Below are positions 16,313-24,873 of a stretch of DNA of 64,000 nucleotides, piece after piece (the first letter of the stretch is position 1; each line of letters opens with the position of its first letter). The notes below the pieces were generated by a model that was not told where the DNA came from, did not search any database, and was given only the letters and a program-made list of their open reading frames with translations. Source of the stretch: Neobacillus vireti (GTDB taxonomy: Bacteria > Bacillota > Bacilli > Bacillales > Cytobacillaceae); assembly GCF_001026695.1 (NCBI RefSeq), contig NZ_LDNB01000014.1:1-64000 (forward strand), read 5' to 3'. Position numbers and translations under genes: made by a program.

Positions 16313-16398
16313 ACTTAGAGCCCCCCTTTTTTAAGAACCTTTTGGGCGGTAGGGAGGTCCCGATCTTCAGCTACTTTCATACTTTGCTGCTTTAAACT

Positions 16399-17613
16399 TT
16401 AGCTGAGTGGGGGTCTGACCCCGACATGAAGGTCTTCAAATTCTCTTGCGATTCTTTCGAATGCTTCCTTTATAATCGGCCGTGGAGAAGGGATGCAAAT
16501 TCTCTGATACTGTAATCCTTCTTCTCCAAACATACTCCCATCCTCTAGTAGAACATTCGCTTTGTTATAAATTCGATCATGAACTTCTTCAGGTGATAGC
16601 CCATACGCACTAAAGTCCATCCACATCACGTAAGTCCCTTCAGGAATTCTAACTTTTACATGTGGCATTCTTTCAGCCAAGAAATTGACTACCCATTCCA
16701 TTGTGCCATCGATGTATTCTTTCAATTGGTTTAGCCAATCTTCGCCCTCATTATATACGGCTATAAGAGCGGAGATTGTGAATGGCGATGCTAATTGAAA
16801 GCCCATGGTGTCGATGAATGTTTTTCTTAGCTCTGGATTTGGGATGATCACGTTCGTACAATGAAGTCCTGCTACATTAAAGGTTTTATTGATTGCCGTA
16901 CAAGTGATAATATGGTCGCCTTTGTCGGTAGATTTTGCAATAGGAGTAAATGTAAGGTTGCGTCTAATTAAATCTCCGTGAATTTCATCCGCAATGATAA
17001 GCACATCATTTTCCGCGCAAATTTCAGCTAATTTTTGAAGTTCTTCGCTATTAAGGACTCTGCCTGTTGGATTATGAGGATTGCATAGAATGAACATTTT
17101 CGTCTTTTTATCCTTTGCTTTCGCTTCAAAATCTTCGAAGTCAATAGAATAATAACCTTCTTCATCACATTTAAGTGCATTATTGATCACTTGTCTTCGG
17201 TTATTTTCTATCGCTGCTGTAAATGGCGGGTAAACGGGACGTTGAATGATGATCCCATCGCCAGGTTCTGTGAATGCTCTTACGGCAATATTTAAAGCAT
17301 TGACAGTACCTGGGCTATAAATGATTTCTTCCTTCTTGATGTTCCAATTATGTCTCCTGCTAAACCAATGTTGAATGGCTTCATAATACTCTTCGGGAAA
17401 TATGGAATAACCAAATATCTTATGATCAACCGTTTTATGCAATGCGTCAATCAATGGCTGTGGTACAGGTAAATCCATGTCAGCTGTAAATAATGGGATA
17501 GAATCTTCATCATATCTTTCCGTGATGCCGATTTCTTTAATTAATTCCCCGCCATCCCATTTTAATGAATAGGTTCCTCTGCGATTGATTACTTCATCAA
17601 AGTTGTATTTCAT
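16399..17613 (-). CDS. patB: PLP-dependent C-S lyase (PatB/MalY)
   Basis: A 404-aa fold-type I enzyme. Visible are the PLP phosphate loop, CNPHNPTGR, the Asp of IADEIHGD and the Schiff-base Lys243 in TAINKTFNVAGLH, all in the MalY/PatB pattern. It cleaves cystathionine and other S-conjugated cysteines to a thiol, pyruvate and ammonia in the cytoplasm. The last ~7 residues (GVRPPLS) are encoded by a GGGGGTCTGACCCC hairpin tag (16409-16422), so the C-terminus was probably rewritten by that repeat. A YheO/DauR-type regulator lies 66 bases upstream on the same strand. Confidence 0.93.
   Translation of the reverse strand: MKYNFDEVINRRGTYSLKWDGGELIKEIGITERYDEDSIPLFTADMDLPVPQPLIDALHKTVDHKIFGYSIFPEEYYEAIQHWFSRRHNWNIKKEEIIYSPGTVNALNIAVRAFTEPGDGIIIQRPVYPPFTAAIENNRRQVINNALKCDEEGYYSIDFEDFEAKAKDKKTKMFILCNPHNPTGRVLNSEELQKLAEICAENDVLIIADEIHGDLIRRNLTFTPIAKSTDKGDHIITCTAINKTFNVAGLHCTNVIIPNPELRKTFIDTMGFQLASPFTISALIAVYNEGEDWLNQLKEYIDGTMEWVVNFLAERMPHVKVRIPEGTYVMWMDFSAYGLSPEEVHDRIYNKANVLLEDGSMFGEEGLQYQRICIPSPRPIIKEAFERIAREFEDLHVGVRPPLS
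16409..16422. repeat. GGGGTC/GACCCC hairpin tag inside the patB end
   Basis: A perfect GGGGTC-T-GACCCC palindrome, one of the G/C-rich tags found at several gene ends in this window; here it is within the coding frame. Confidence 0.6.
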
Positions 17614-17679
17614 CTGAAATCCACCCTTCTCTTTTTATCATTCCACTTCCTATTTACCCTTTTTGCATTCAACACAAGT

Positions 17680-18408
17680 TCAAACTGGCTGCTCATTTGA
17701 AAATCTCCCATTTTGCTGTTTAGTATCGAGTTTGTTTAAATACCGATAGACTGTAGCTTCTGATGTTTTCAAATACAATGCCACTTCTGATACAGCACCC
17801 TTAATCAAGAAAACGCCCTTTTCATTTAATTGTTTAACTACATCAATCTTTTCATCAGCCGACATTCGATCTGGAGGAATATTTGTTTCCGAAAGAGTTT
17901 TAAAAAGAATGGAGGTAGTGAGCTCTTCTATAGACTTATGAAAATCTTCAATTGGATTTTCAATATTGCCTGGAACCCTTCCGTTTAAATCTAAGCCATT
18001 TGACGATACCTCAAATACTCCATTGATCAAACTATCCAAAAGATTCCTAGTTTCAACCATTTTGCTTTGATCCATGTTAAAACAAAGCAGACCGACAACA
18101 TTCCTACTGTCATCTTTAATGAAGAATGTAGACGATCGAACAATTTTTCCTTCATGGGTTTTTCCAGAATAATTTACTAAAAAGTCTTTTTCGACATATG
18201 ATTTATTCTTTAATATTTTTAAGGCTAAATCTGTAAGTGACCCACCTACTTTTCTGTTGCTAATGTGGCTATTTTTAATTGCAACAATTGAATTCTCAAT
18301 ATTTCTCACATCATGCAGAACGACTTCGCATTGGTTACCCATTACACTGCCTAAAAACTCAACAAGTTGAACATAGGGCTGCAATTGCGAAGGTATGTGA
18401 TTTCCCAT
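17680..18408 (-). CDS. YheO/DauR-type regulator (PAS_6 + HTH)
   Basis: A 242-aa protein: an N-terminal PAS-like YheO domain (residues ~5-120; CEVVLHDVRNIENSIVAIKN and STFFIKDDSRNVVGLLCFN) and a C-terminal HTH_22 (KGVFLIKGAVSEVALYLKTSEATVYRYLNKL). Relatives regulate D-amino acid or sulfur-compound catabolism. The start is the ATG at 18408 because AGGAGGGTGG lies just ahead; the ATG at 18432 would put that site inside the coding region. It lies upstream of patB on the same strand and probably controls it. A consensus cre box is ~85 bases upstream. Confidence 0.88.
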   Translation of the reverse strand: MGNHIPSQLQPYVQLVEFLGSVMGNQCEVVLHDVRNIENSIVAIKNSHISNRKVGGSLTDLALKILKNKSYVEKDFLVNYSGKTHEGKIVRSSTFFIKDDSRNVVGLLCFNMDQSKMVETRNLLDSLINGVFEVSSNGLDLNGRVPGNIENPIEDFHKSIEELTTSILFKTLSETNIPPDRMSADEKIDVVKQLNEKGVFLIKGAVSEVALYLKTSEATVYRYLNKLDTKQQNGRFSNEQPV

Positions 18409-18492
18409 TTTTAAAACCACCCTCCTATTCATAGATAATAATTTCTCATTGTAATAATTTATTATTATTTCTGATTTTCATTATACATAAAT

Positions 18493-18506
18493 TGAAACCG
18501 CTTTCA
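18493..18506. promoter_or_regulatory. CcpA cre box
   Basis: TGAAACCGCTTTCA fits the cre consensus TGWNANCGNTNWCA at every fixed position. It lies ~85 bases upstream of the YheO/DauR-type gene and ~110 bases from the MFS gene end, so it most likely places the regulator-patB unit under carbon catabolite control. Confidence 0.8.
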
Positions 18507-18545
18507 ATATTTTTTTAATCTTTAAAATATTTATGAACTAGAGTA

Positions 18546-18585
18546 AATCGAAAGCCTTGGGAATTAATTCCTAAGGCTTTCGATT
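18546..18585. terminator. Long hairpin after the MFS gene
   Basis: A near-perfect 18-bp hairpin (AATCGAAAGCCTT ... AAGGCTTTCGATT) around GGAATTAATTCC. There is no strong T-tract, but the position at the MFS 3' end fits termination. Confidence 0.7.
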
Positions 18586-18614
18586 GTCGACAAAAGTTAT
18601 TCCTAGTTTCTCTA

Positions 18615-19805
18615 TTATGATGGTTTCTTTTGTTTTTGGTCTAAAATATGACTAAAGAATGTTAGCAGACTTGCACCGACCGCAACAATCCCACCGACCC
18701 ATGTTACATTCATTAAATTCCCCTGATGGTATACAATTCCGCCTAGTGCAGAACCAAATGCGATCCCTACGTTGCTTGCCACTGGCATTAGTGAAGCAGC
18801 GAGTCCTGTTGCTTTTGGCTGATAAATTCCGGAAAGGTCTATTAAATAAAGTTGGGTAGATGTAGTTAAGAGGATAGCCATTAACGACATCAATCCAATG
18901 TTTGCAAGTCCTAAACTAAAATGATTTGTAGTCCAAAATAAGCTTGTCAGAACAACAGCCTGCACGAGAAAAACAAACTGAAGGCGACCGATTGCATTGT
19001 GACTGGCAATTTTACCGGCGAGGATATTGCTGAAAATCGAGATAAATCCGTAACCAAATAAGATTAAACTAATTGAATGATTTGGTGCTCCCATTCCCTT
19101 CAAGATCGGAACAAGGTACGTAAAGACGGCATAAGTTGCGCCGAATCCAAGAGCGGGAATGAAAAAGGCCATCAAAATTCGTGGCTTGGTCAATAAAGAA
19201 AACTGATCCCGTATCGAACTGCGTATTTGGCTGAGCTTATTAGGCAAGACGAAAAAGGATGTTAAAAACGCTAATCCACCTAGGAAGGTAGTTAACATGA
19301 AAGTGGCATTCCAGCCGTACCATTCAGCAATTACAGTACCAATGGGCACTCCGACTACATTTGCAAGTGTGAAACCACCGAAAACGAATGATATAGCAAG
19401 TCCACGTTTATTAATCGGCATCGTTTCACTTGCAACAATCATTGCTAGAGAGATTAATACTCCTGTTACAATCGCTGTCATAATCCGAAGGGCAAGGAGC
19501 ATGATGTAACTCGTCGAAATTACGCACAAAGCATTCAGGAGGATGAAAGATCCTATCAAAAACAACATCCATTTACGTTTTGGAAAATGACTTGTTATTG
19601 ACATCACGATTGGTGTGGCGATGGCAAACGTAATTGCAAACGCAGAAACGAGTGTGCCTGCTTTTGCATTTGTCATATGAAGGCTTGAGGAAATATCGGT
19701 TAAGATTCCGACAATAACAAATTCGCTTGTTCCGAGAACAAATGTTAATAAAGTAAGAGTTAAGATGAGCAACCAATGTTGCTTGGATAATTTTGTGGAG
19801 TGCAT
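18615..19805 (-). CDS. MFS transporter, AraJ/YdhP-like
   Basis: A 396-aa protein with 12 TM helices. It opens with LTFVLGTSEFVIVGIL, the signature of AraJ/YdhP-type DHA1 transporters, and has GVPIGTVIAEWYGWNATF in TM5 (motif C). Likely a small-molecule exporter of the cytoplasmic membrane; the substrate is unknown. The AraJ-type signature is strong, the physiological role is not. Confidence 0.85.
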   Translation of the reverse strand: MHSTKLSKQHWLLILTLTLLTFVLGTSEFVIVGILTDISSSLHMTNAKAGTLVSAFAITFAIATPIVMSITSHFPKRKWMLFLIGSFILLNALCVISTSYIMLLALRIMTAIVTGVLISLAMIVASETMPINKRGLAISFVFGGFTLANVVGVPIGTVIAEWYGWNATFMLTTFLGGLAFLTSFFVLPNKLSQIRSSIRDQFSLLTKPRILMAFFIPALGFGATYAVFTYLVPILKGMGAPNHSISLILFGYGFISIFSNILAGKIASHNAIGRLQFVFLVQAVVLTSLFWTTNHFSLGLANIGLMSLMAILLTTSTQLYLIDLSGIYQPKATGLAASLMPVASNVGIAFGSALGGIVYHQGNLMNVTWVGGIVAVGASLLTFFSHILDQKQKKPS

Positions 19806-19858
19806 AAATACCTCTTTTCTAAGATGAATGTAAATGTGTCACATAGTAGATACACAGC

Positions 19859-20110
19859 TTAAACATCATACCATAAAATTAGTTTAGATCCGGTTTGGGG
19901 ATCATCGAGTATTTTTAAACAGAGATTTAATTCCTTGTTTGTAAATTCTCCGCTTGGAGGTGCGAGGTTAGGTTCAGAGTGTCTTTCCATATGAAAGAAT
20001 TGAAGCAGGGAGGATTCATATTGATCCCATTTCCCTTCTGTTACTTCAATCGAAAGCTTCGGGCACGGTGCATTCTCGAAGAGTCCGCGTACAATCTGGT
20101 CGTATTCCAT
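19859..20110 (-). CDS. Small acidic protein, unknown
   Basis: An 83-aa soluble frame (EYDQIVRGLFENAPCPKLS start, KLILWYDV end) with no TM helix and two Cys. No good ribosome binding site precedes the ATG. It sits between two unrelated genes and codon use looks normal. I do not recognise it; it could be a fragment of a longer gene. Confidence 0.45.
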   Translation of the reverse strand: MEYDQIVRGLFENAPCPKLSIEVTEGKWDQYESSLLQFFHMERHSEPNLAPPSGEFTNKELNLCLKILDDPQTGSKLILWYDV

Positions 20111-20252
20111 TAGGAACTAATAGTGAAATTGGTCTAGAATTGGCAGGAAAAAAAGCATTTTTTATCGAATTGATTACCAGAAACTTTGAATTGAGGGTGA
20201 ATTAGGTTGGATTTTCGGTTTCAAATGGAAAATGAGCGGAAGGAGAAATGTG

Positions 20253-21293
20253 TTGAATAAAAAGAAAAAAAGATTGATACAGGCTAGTATTTTCATTGTT
20301 GGTCTAATTATTATTGCCTTTGTTTTTCCTACTTGGACACCTCCTATAAAAGGTGGCAATAGCATTAGTACGTTAGAGCAGATTGAAATAAATGGGACCC
20401 AATTAGAAGTGATGATTAGAGGGCATGACCATTCTAATCCCATTATCCTGTTTGTTCACGGCGGGCCGGGTTGTTCGGAAATACCTTATGTACGAAAGTA
20501 TCAAGATTTACTTGAGGAAAATTTCACGATTGTGCACTATGACCAGCGAGGCAGCGGGAAATCCTATCACTTCTTTGAGGATTACTCGAATCTATCAACC
20601 GATGTTCATGTGAATGATCTTTTGGCATTGACAGACTATTTTACGAAAAAGCTGGGACAACAAAAGGTCCTTTTAATTGGCCATTCATTTGGAACCTATA
20701 TTGGCATGAAGGCTGCAAGCATTGCCCCTGAAAAATTTTCCGCTTATATTGGAATTGGGCAAGTTTCCGATCATATCCAAAGTGAATTGGACAGTTTAAA
20801 TTTTACCATCCATCAGGCTAAACTCGCCAAAAACAGGAATGACGTAGAAAAGCTGGAGAGTCTAAAAAGCACGATTGAAACTGGGGAATCGCTGACACCA
20901 AGAAGTTTCGTGCGTAAATATGGTGGAGCGGCAAGGCTGATTAATGACAACATGGATTATTTTTGGGGATTTCTGCTAAGCCCAGAATATAATTTACTTG
21001 ACGTCATTCGTTATGCAAGAGGAGTCTCAATCTCACAAGATATCTTAATATCCGAAGAAAAAAAGCAAAATATTACGAGTCTAGTAAAACGTTTGGAAAT
21101 ACCTTGTTTTTTTGTCATGGGAAAGTTCGATTATATGACGTCCGTTAATGCTGCAAAAGATTACTTCAATAAAGTGGAAGCGCCGGTAAAGGAGTTTGTT
21201 ATTTTTGATCAATCCGCCCATTATCCTCAATTTGAGCAAAAAGAGCAGTTTGCCGATTGGTTAAACAGAACATGGGGTTTGCTAAATAAATAA
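20253..21293 (+). CDS. Membrane-anchored alpha/beta hydrolase (proline iminopeptidase-like)
   Basis: An N-terminal basic stretch and one TM helix (residues ~8-26) precede an alpha/beta-hydrolase domain of 346 aa in total. The oxyanion motif HGGPG (His ~69), nucleophile elbow GHSFG (Ser ~145), a late Asp (GKFDYMTS) and His (DQSAHYP) complete the triad. HGGPG is typical of prolyl iminopeptidases. The active domain probably faces outward. The start TTG at 20253 is 7 bases behind GGAAGGAG; the ATG at 20232 would enclose that site. A C-terminal scrap of a close paralogue lies at 33467-33607. Confidence 0.88.
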   Translation: MNKKKKRLIQASIFIVGLIIIAFVFPTWTPPIKGGNSISTLEQIEINGTQLEVMIRGHDHSNPIILFVHGGPGCSEIPYVRKYQDLLEENFTIVHYDQRGSGKSYHFFEDYSNLSTDVHVNDLLALTDYFTKKLGQQKVLLIGHSFGTYIGMKAASIAPEKFSAYIGIGQVSDHIQSELDSLNFTIHQAKLAKNRNDVEKLESLKSTIETGESLTPRSFVRKYGGAARLINDNMDYFWGFLLSPEYNLLDVIRYARGVSISQDILISEEKKQNITSLVKRLEIPCFFVMGKFDYMTSVNAAKDYFNKVEAPVKEFVIFDQSAHYPQFEQKEQFADWLNRTWGLLNK

Positions 21294-21493
21294 GAATAGA
21301 ACAATGCCTTTCACTCCCTGAATAATGTCAAAGAATTCGATAAAACGCTGGTGCAGACGGTTACTTAACCAAAGGAAACTCGAACGATGATCGAGAAACC
21401 ATTATAGCGAAAGGGAGGATATTGATGTCAAAGAGTTGTTAAAGAGACTGCTTGACGAGGTGATGCCTATTGAAGAGGTACAAATACGTAAAA
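21294..21493 (+). other. Decayed sequence between hydrolase and CPBP copy 2
   Basis: No intact gene. The start (TGCCTTTCACTCCCTGAATAATGTC) resembles a worn palindromic repeat. Around 21427-21510 an open stretch reads DVKELLKRLLDEVMP... without a usable start codon, which looks like a gene remnant of unknown origin. Confidence 0.4.
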
Positions 21494-21525
21494 AGCAGAA
21501 ATACACATAAGTGCGTATTTCTGCT
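21494..21525 (-). terminator. Terminator of CPBP copy 2
   Basis: An 11-bp perfect stem AGCAGAAATAC/GTATTTCTGCT, with TTTTT following on the minus strand. Confidence 0.85.
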
Positions 21526-21541
21526 GGATTCATTAAAAGCA

Positions 21542-22375
21542 TTATATTAGTTTCTTCAAACCTTCATAACTAGTTTTAACCAAAGGGTGATCCTTCTTGA
21601 ATTGGCGGATGAACCAGTAGATGAAAAGTGCACCTAAAACAAGACCCAATAACCCTTCCCCGTTAAATAAAACGATATTTCCATCCACCAATCCCTGCTC
21701 GTTCGTATAAATATCGCCCAGCACGTTTGTATTGATCACATTCCAGACAGAATGTAGAAACAGGACAGGGATGATGTTCCCTGATAAATAATAGCAATAG
21801 GAAAATGGAAAGTTTATCGCAAACACGCAGCCTGCCTGAATCAAGCAAAGTAACAATGGATGGCTTATTCCAGTTGTTTTAGCTAGGAAAAAAACGGCAG
21901 GAGCATGGTACAATGCCCAAATGATTCCGAGAATGACGGTAGCTTTTGTTTTTCCCCATTGCTCCGTCAACTGCGGAAGCAGATAACCTCTCCAGCCATA
22001 TTCCTCTCCTAAAACCGTAAACAGATTGAGGAGAATCGTGATCACGAGTGTGGCAAGCATTTTACCATCAGGAAATTTGTCAGCATTCCAGGTTCCGATT
22101 CCTAAAATCCGCGCCAGGACCGCGCAAAGCAAAATAAAGACAAGTGGATATAAAATGCCGAACAGCAATGCTTTTGCATTCATTTTCTGTTTAAAGCCAT
22201 TGAATCCCTTTCGCCCGAAGATATTAAAGATAATGGCAACGGCGGCTGGAATAAACATAATGATTGGAAATGTTTTTAGACCTATACTCGGCTGAATAAA
22301 TAGAGCGGCGGTGATGCCCCATGTAAGGATAAGAACTGTTAATGCGTAAAATAATCCGTTATTTTTTTGTACCAT
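21542..22375 (-). CDS. CPBP-family intramembrane metalloprotease, copy 2
   Basis: A 277-aa paralogue of the protein at 6728, with the same motifs (EEYGWRGYLLPQ, HAPAVFFL, HSVWNVINTN) and about eight TM helices. It keeps a C-terminal tail (HPLVKTSYEGLKKLI) missing from copy 1. It diverges from an equally duplicated kinase/regulator pair. A maturation or self-immunity role under membrane or peptide stress is inferred from the family and the linked two-component system. Confidence 0.9.
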   Translation of the reverse strand: MVQKNNGLFYALTVLILTWGITAALFIQPSIGLKTFPIIMFIPAAVAIIFNIFGRKGFNGFKQKMNAKALLFGILYPLVFILLCAVLARILGIGTWNADKFPDGKMLATLVITILLNLFTVLGEEYGWRGYLLPQLTEQWGKTKATVILGIIWALYHAPAVFFLAKTTGISHPLLLCLIQAGCVFAINFPFSYCYYLSGNIIPVLFLHSVWNVINTNVLGDIYTNEQGLVDGNIVLFNGEGLLGLVLGALFIYWFIRQFKKDHPLVKTSYEGLKKLI

Positions 22376-22441
22376 TACTGGTCACTCCCTTTGTGAATTC
22401 CTTATGGTTCCATGGTAATATTTTGCTGGTATGGTTAAAAG

Positions 22442-22531
22442 AAACTAAAGTAACCAGGTGCATATGACTTTAGTTATCATTCGCTGAATGACTTTAGGTA
22501 TCTATTCTGTTTTTCATCAGAATAGTATAAT
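22442..22531 (+). promoter_or_regulatory. Promoter and putative response-regulator sites, copy 2
   Basis: The inverted AACTAAAGTAAC (22443) and direct ACTTTAGTTATC (22467) / ACTTTAGGTATC (22491) recur as in copy 1, followed by TATAAT at 22526. The half-site spacing is 24 bp here against 22 bp in copy 1. Confidence 0.7.
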
Positions 22532-22559
22532 GCTATTAAAAACGATGGATGTGGTTTCA

Positions 22560-23699
22560 TTGACTAAACATAAGCCGCCCATGGTCATTATGATTTTTAG
22601 AATCATCCTGATTGTGACGACTTCCATTGATATCATTTTGCGCCCCCAAATACCCCTTATGTTGAAGGTTGCTTTCATTTTCGGAATCATCCTTCTTCAT
22701 ATGAATGATCATTTGAGAAATCGTTACCAATTTTTTGAAAATAATCGTATACTTTATTATATATCGATGATGGCAAGTATCGTTGGAACGGGTCTATATT
22801 TAATTCGATTCGATAGTCTGCCGCTTAACTTTTATTTTGTTTTTCCAATTGTCGAGATTGTTCTTTATCGCCCTTGGATTCAAATCGGACTGCTCATCTT
22901 CCATGTTTTCGTATTTTTAAGCGTTATGTTTGTCCTTAAAGCCGGAGTTCAGGAGGCCTTGCTCCCGTATCTCGCCATGCTGCTACTGATTTATCTGTTT
23001 CGAAGCAACAGCCGGGAGAAAGAAAAGGGAAATCTGCTTAATGCCGAATTAATGGAGGCAAATGCGAAACTAAAGGAAATCACCATTGTAAAAGAACGGA
23101 CGAGAATTGCCCAGGAACTTCATGATTCCATTGGTCATGCCTTGATTGCTTTGAAAATGCACCTAGAATTTGCCGAAAATATGATCGACACAGACCCGAA
23201 AAAGTCAAAAGAAGTGTTAGGGAAAGCCCTCGGAATCTCGCAGACTTCTATTACAGACCTTCGCAAGGCAGTTGATGTGTTAAAAGATGATCATGCCTGG
23301 AAAGTTAAGATTAAACTGCGCAATTCGCTTGATGATTTAATCGAAAGCTTACAAATTGCCGGGGGATTGAAATTTGAATTATTTTTTGACGACACTGCCG
23401 AGTACACGAGCAAGGAGATCCAAAAGGGGATTTATGAAACGGTGAGGGAGGCTATAACCAACGGTATAAAGCATGGAAATGCAAGAGGCTTTTATATTGA
23501 AATTTTTGTACACGACAATAAACTGCTTGTGAAAATTGAGGACGACGGGGCTGGGTGTGCTGATATTAAAAAATCTCACGGCTTACAAGGAATGGAAGAC
23601 CGAATCCATTCATTAAACGGAAAAATTCAGTTTGTGTCGACCAAGGGCAAGGGTTTTGTTGTGGAAGCGGAGATTCCATTTGTAACGAGTGTGGGGTGA
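22560..23699 (+). CDS. NarL-type sensor histidine kinase (HisKA_3), copy 2
   Basis: A 379-aa paralogue of the kinase at 7698, same length, with five N-terminal TM helices, IAQELHDSIG phospho-acceptor box, ITNGIKHG and EDDGAG ATP-binding motifs. The TTG start is chosen to match copy 1; an ATG five codons upstream (22545) is possible. Divergence is concentrated in the TM region and the ATPase domain (for example RGFYIEIF against SSFHIDIF), while the phospho-transfer box is identical, so cross-talk between the two systems is plausible (inference). Confidence 0.9.
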   Translation: MTKHKPPMVIMIFRIILIVTTSIDIILRPQIPLMLKVAFIFGIILLHMNDHLRNRYQFFENNRILYYISMMASIVGTGLYLIRFDSLPLNFYFVFPIVEIVLYRPWIQIGLLIFHVFVFLSVMFVLKAGVQEALLPYLAMLLLIYLFRSNSREKEKGNLLNAELMEANAKLKEITIVKERTRIAQELHDSIGHALIALKMHLEFAENMIDTDPKKSKEVLGKALGISQTSITDLRKAVDVLKDDHAWKVKIKLRNSLDDLIESLQIAGGLKFELFFDDTAEYTSKEIQKGIYETVREAITNGIKHGNARGFYIEIFVHDNKLLVKIEDDGAGCADIKKSHGLQGMEDRIHSLNGKIQFVSTKGKGFVVEAEIPFVTSVG

Positions 23700-23703
23700 T
23701 GAA

Positions 23704-24351
23704 ATGATTGAAATTATCATTGTAGATGACCAAGGAATTGTAAGAGATGGCTTAAAAATGCTACTAAGCTTAAATGAAGAGATTCGAATCATTGGGGAGG
23801 CAGCAAATGGCGAAGAGCTCCTCAGCTTGCTTAAAGATAAGGTCCCTGATGTTATCTTAATGGACATAAGAATGCCAATTATGAACGGCATCGAGGCAAC
23901 GAAGGCAGTTAAGGATCAATATCCAAATGTGAAAGTCATTATTTTAACCACCTTTAATGAAGATGAATATATTCTCAATGGACTGAAAAATGGTGCTGAT
24001 GGTTTTATTCTAAAAGACTCTGACTTAAAAGAGATTATTAAGGCCATCAAAGCTGCGTATGAGGGTACACTTATGCTTCATTCTGAAGTAACAAGCAAGC
24101 TGATTAATGCCCTTCAGACTATTCCGGAATACCCTTCTTCCTCTTCCGTGAAAAAGATAGATCTATCAAAACTGCTAACACCAAGAGAAATCGAAGTCGT
24201 GGAACAAATTATGCAAGGGAAAAGTAATAAGACCATTAGCACAACATTATTTTTAACAGAAGGTACCGTAAAAAACTATGTTTCTCGTATACTTGATAAA
24301 TTAGAACTCAAAAGCCGTTCTGAATTAATTATTTTTCTAAAAGGGAAATAG
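23704..24351 (+). CDS. NarL/FixJ-type response regulator, copy 2
   Basis: A 215-aa paralogue of the regulator at 8843, with the same length, phospho-Asp 54 and LuxR HTH. The recognition region (SNKTISTTLFLTEGTVKNYV) differs by one residue from copy 1 (ISATLFL), so both probably bind the same ACTTTAG sites. The start ATG follows GGGGTGATGAA, five bases after the kinase stop. Confidence 0.92.
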   Translation: MIEIIIVDDQGIVRDGLKMLLSLNEEIRIIGEAANGEELLSLLKDKVPDVILMDIRMPIMNGIEATKAVKDQYPNVKVIILTTFNEDEYILNGLKNGADGFILKDSDLKEIIKAIKAAYEGTLMLHSEVTSKLINALQTIPEYPSSSSVKKIDLSKLLTPREIEVVEQIMQGKSNKTISTTLFLTEGTVKNYVSRILDKLELKSRSELIIFLKGK

Positions 24352-24471
24352 TAGAGAACCGTCCCCTTGCTTCCCCTAAAAAATTTTCCCTCGGCGAAAA
24401 TAAAAAATGTTCTAAAAAATTTGTAAATATGGTAAAATACTCCTATATATTATATGATGGAGGGCTATTAA

Positions 24472-24576
24472 ATGAGTGATATAGTATGGGGGAGTCCAGC
24501 TAGTTTATTTTGTTTAGGTTTTTTCTTTGCAGGGTTGGGAGTCTTTATTAAGCTTTCTAGAATATCTAAGAATTAA
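24472..24576 (+). CDS. 34-aa single-TM membrane peptide, copy 1
   Basis: ATG follows GGAGGGCTATTAA; 34 codons. The peptide begins MSDIVWGSPASLFCLGFF, runs through one hydrophobic helix (about residues 10-26) and ends KLSRISKN. A near-identical gene with its own ribosome binding site and terminator lies at 35900-36004; the two differ only at position 3 and the last four residues. Conservation, a strong ribosome binding site and a terminator 3 bases after the stop argue for a real small protein. Family not recognised. Confidence 0.82.
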   Translation: MSDIVWGSPASLFCLGFFFAGLGVFIKLSRISKN

Positions 24577-24578
24577 AG

Positions 24579-24605
24579 ACTGCAAATTTCATTGCAGTTT
24601 TTTTT
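24579..24605 (+). terminator. Terminator of small peptide gene copy 1
   Basis: A stem ACTGCAA/TTGCAGT followed by a run of T. Confidence 0.88.
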
Positions 24606-24700
24606 ATGCTTTAATCCTGAAAAACAAGAAATCTCGAAGGAACAACAACAAAAGGAAATCATTGATATGGCTAATGAGATTATACATAACTAATGGGACA

Positions 24701-24719
24701 GGGACAGGCTCCTTGTCCC
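24701..24719. repeat. GGGACAGG...TTGTCCC hairpin tag
   Basis: GGGACAGGCTCCTTGTCCC, preceded by another GGGACA. The same tag is at 51481 and relatives at 32174, 50683, 27100 and 40575. Confidence 0.75.
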
Positions 24720-24773
24720 AATTATTGTTTAGAGATCCAATGTCTCCTGGGGCATTCTTGTTTTACGGTAAAT

Positions 24774-24873
24774 ACTTATGACATATCTTAGAGGACTTAT
24801 GACATATTTTTGGCTATTTACTACACATTTTCCGCTACTTACTACGCATTTTCCGAAACTTCCGACATTTAGC
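24774..24873. repeat. Phased array of five TTAYKACRYAT cores, exactly 21 bp apart
   Basis: Cores TTATGACATAT, TTATGACATAT, TTACTACACAT, TTACTACGCAT and TTCCGACATTT start at 24776, 24797, 24818, 24839 and 24860. The spacing is 21 bp each time. The cores resemble the TTACGACAT cores at 39446-39898. Confidence 0.9.

Noticed and set aside
21350..21540. Intact gene between the hydrolase and CPBP copy 2
   Set aside because: Only short open stretches lacking a usable start codon are present, so it is treated as decayed sequence.
24527..24781. 84-aa plus-strand frame
   Set aside because: It starts inside the 34-aa peptide gene and runs through a terminator and a hairpin tag; no independent support.
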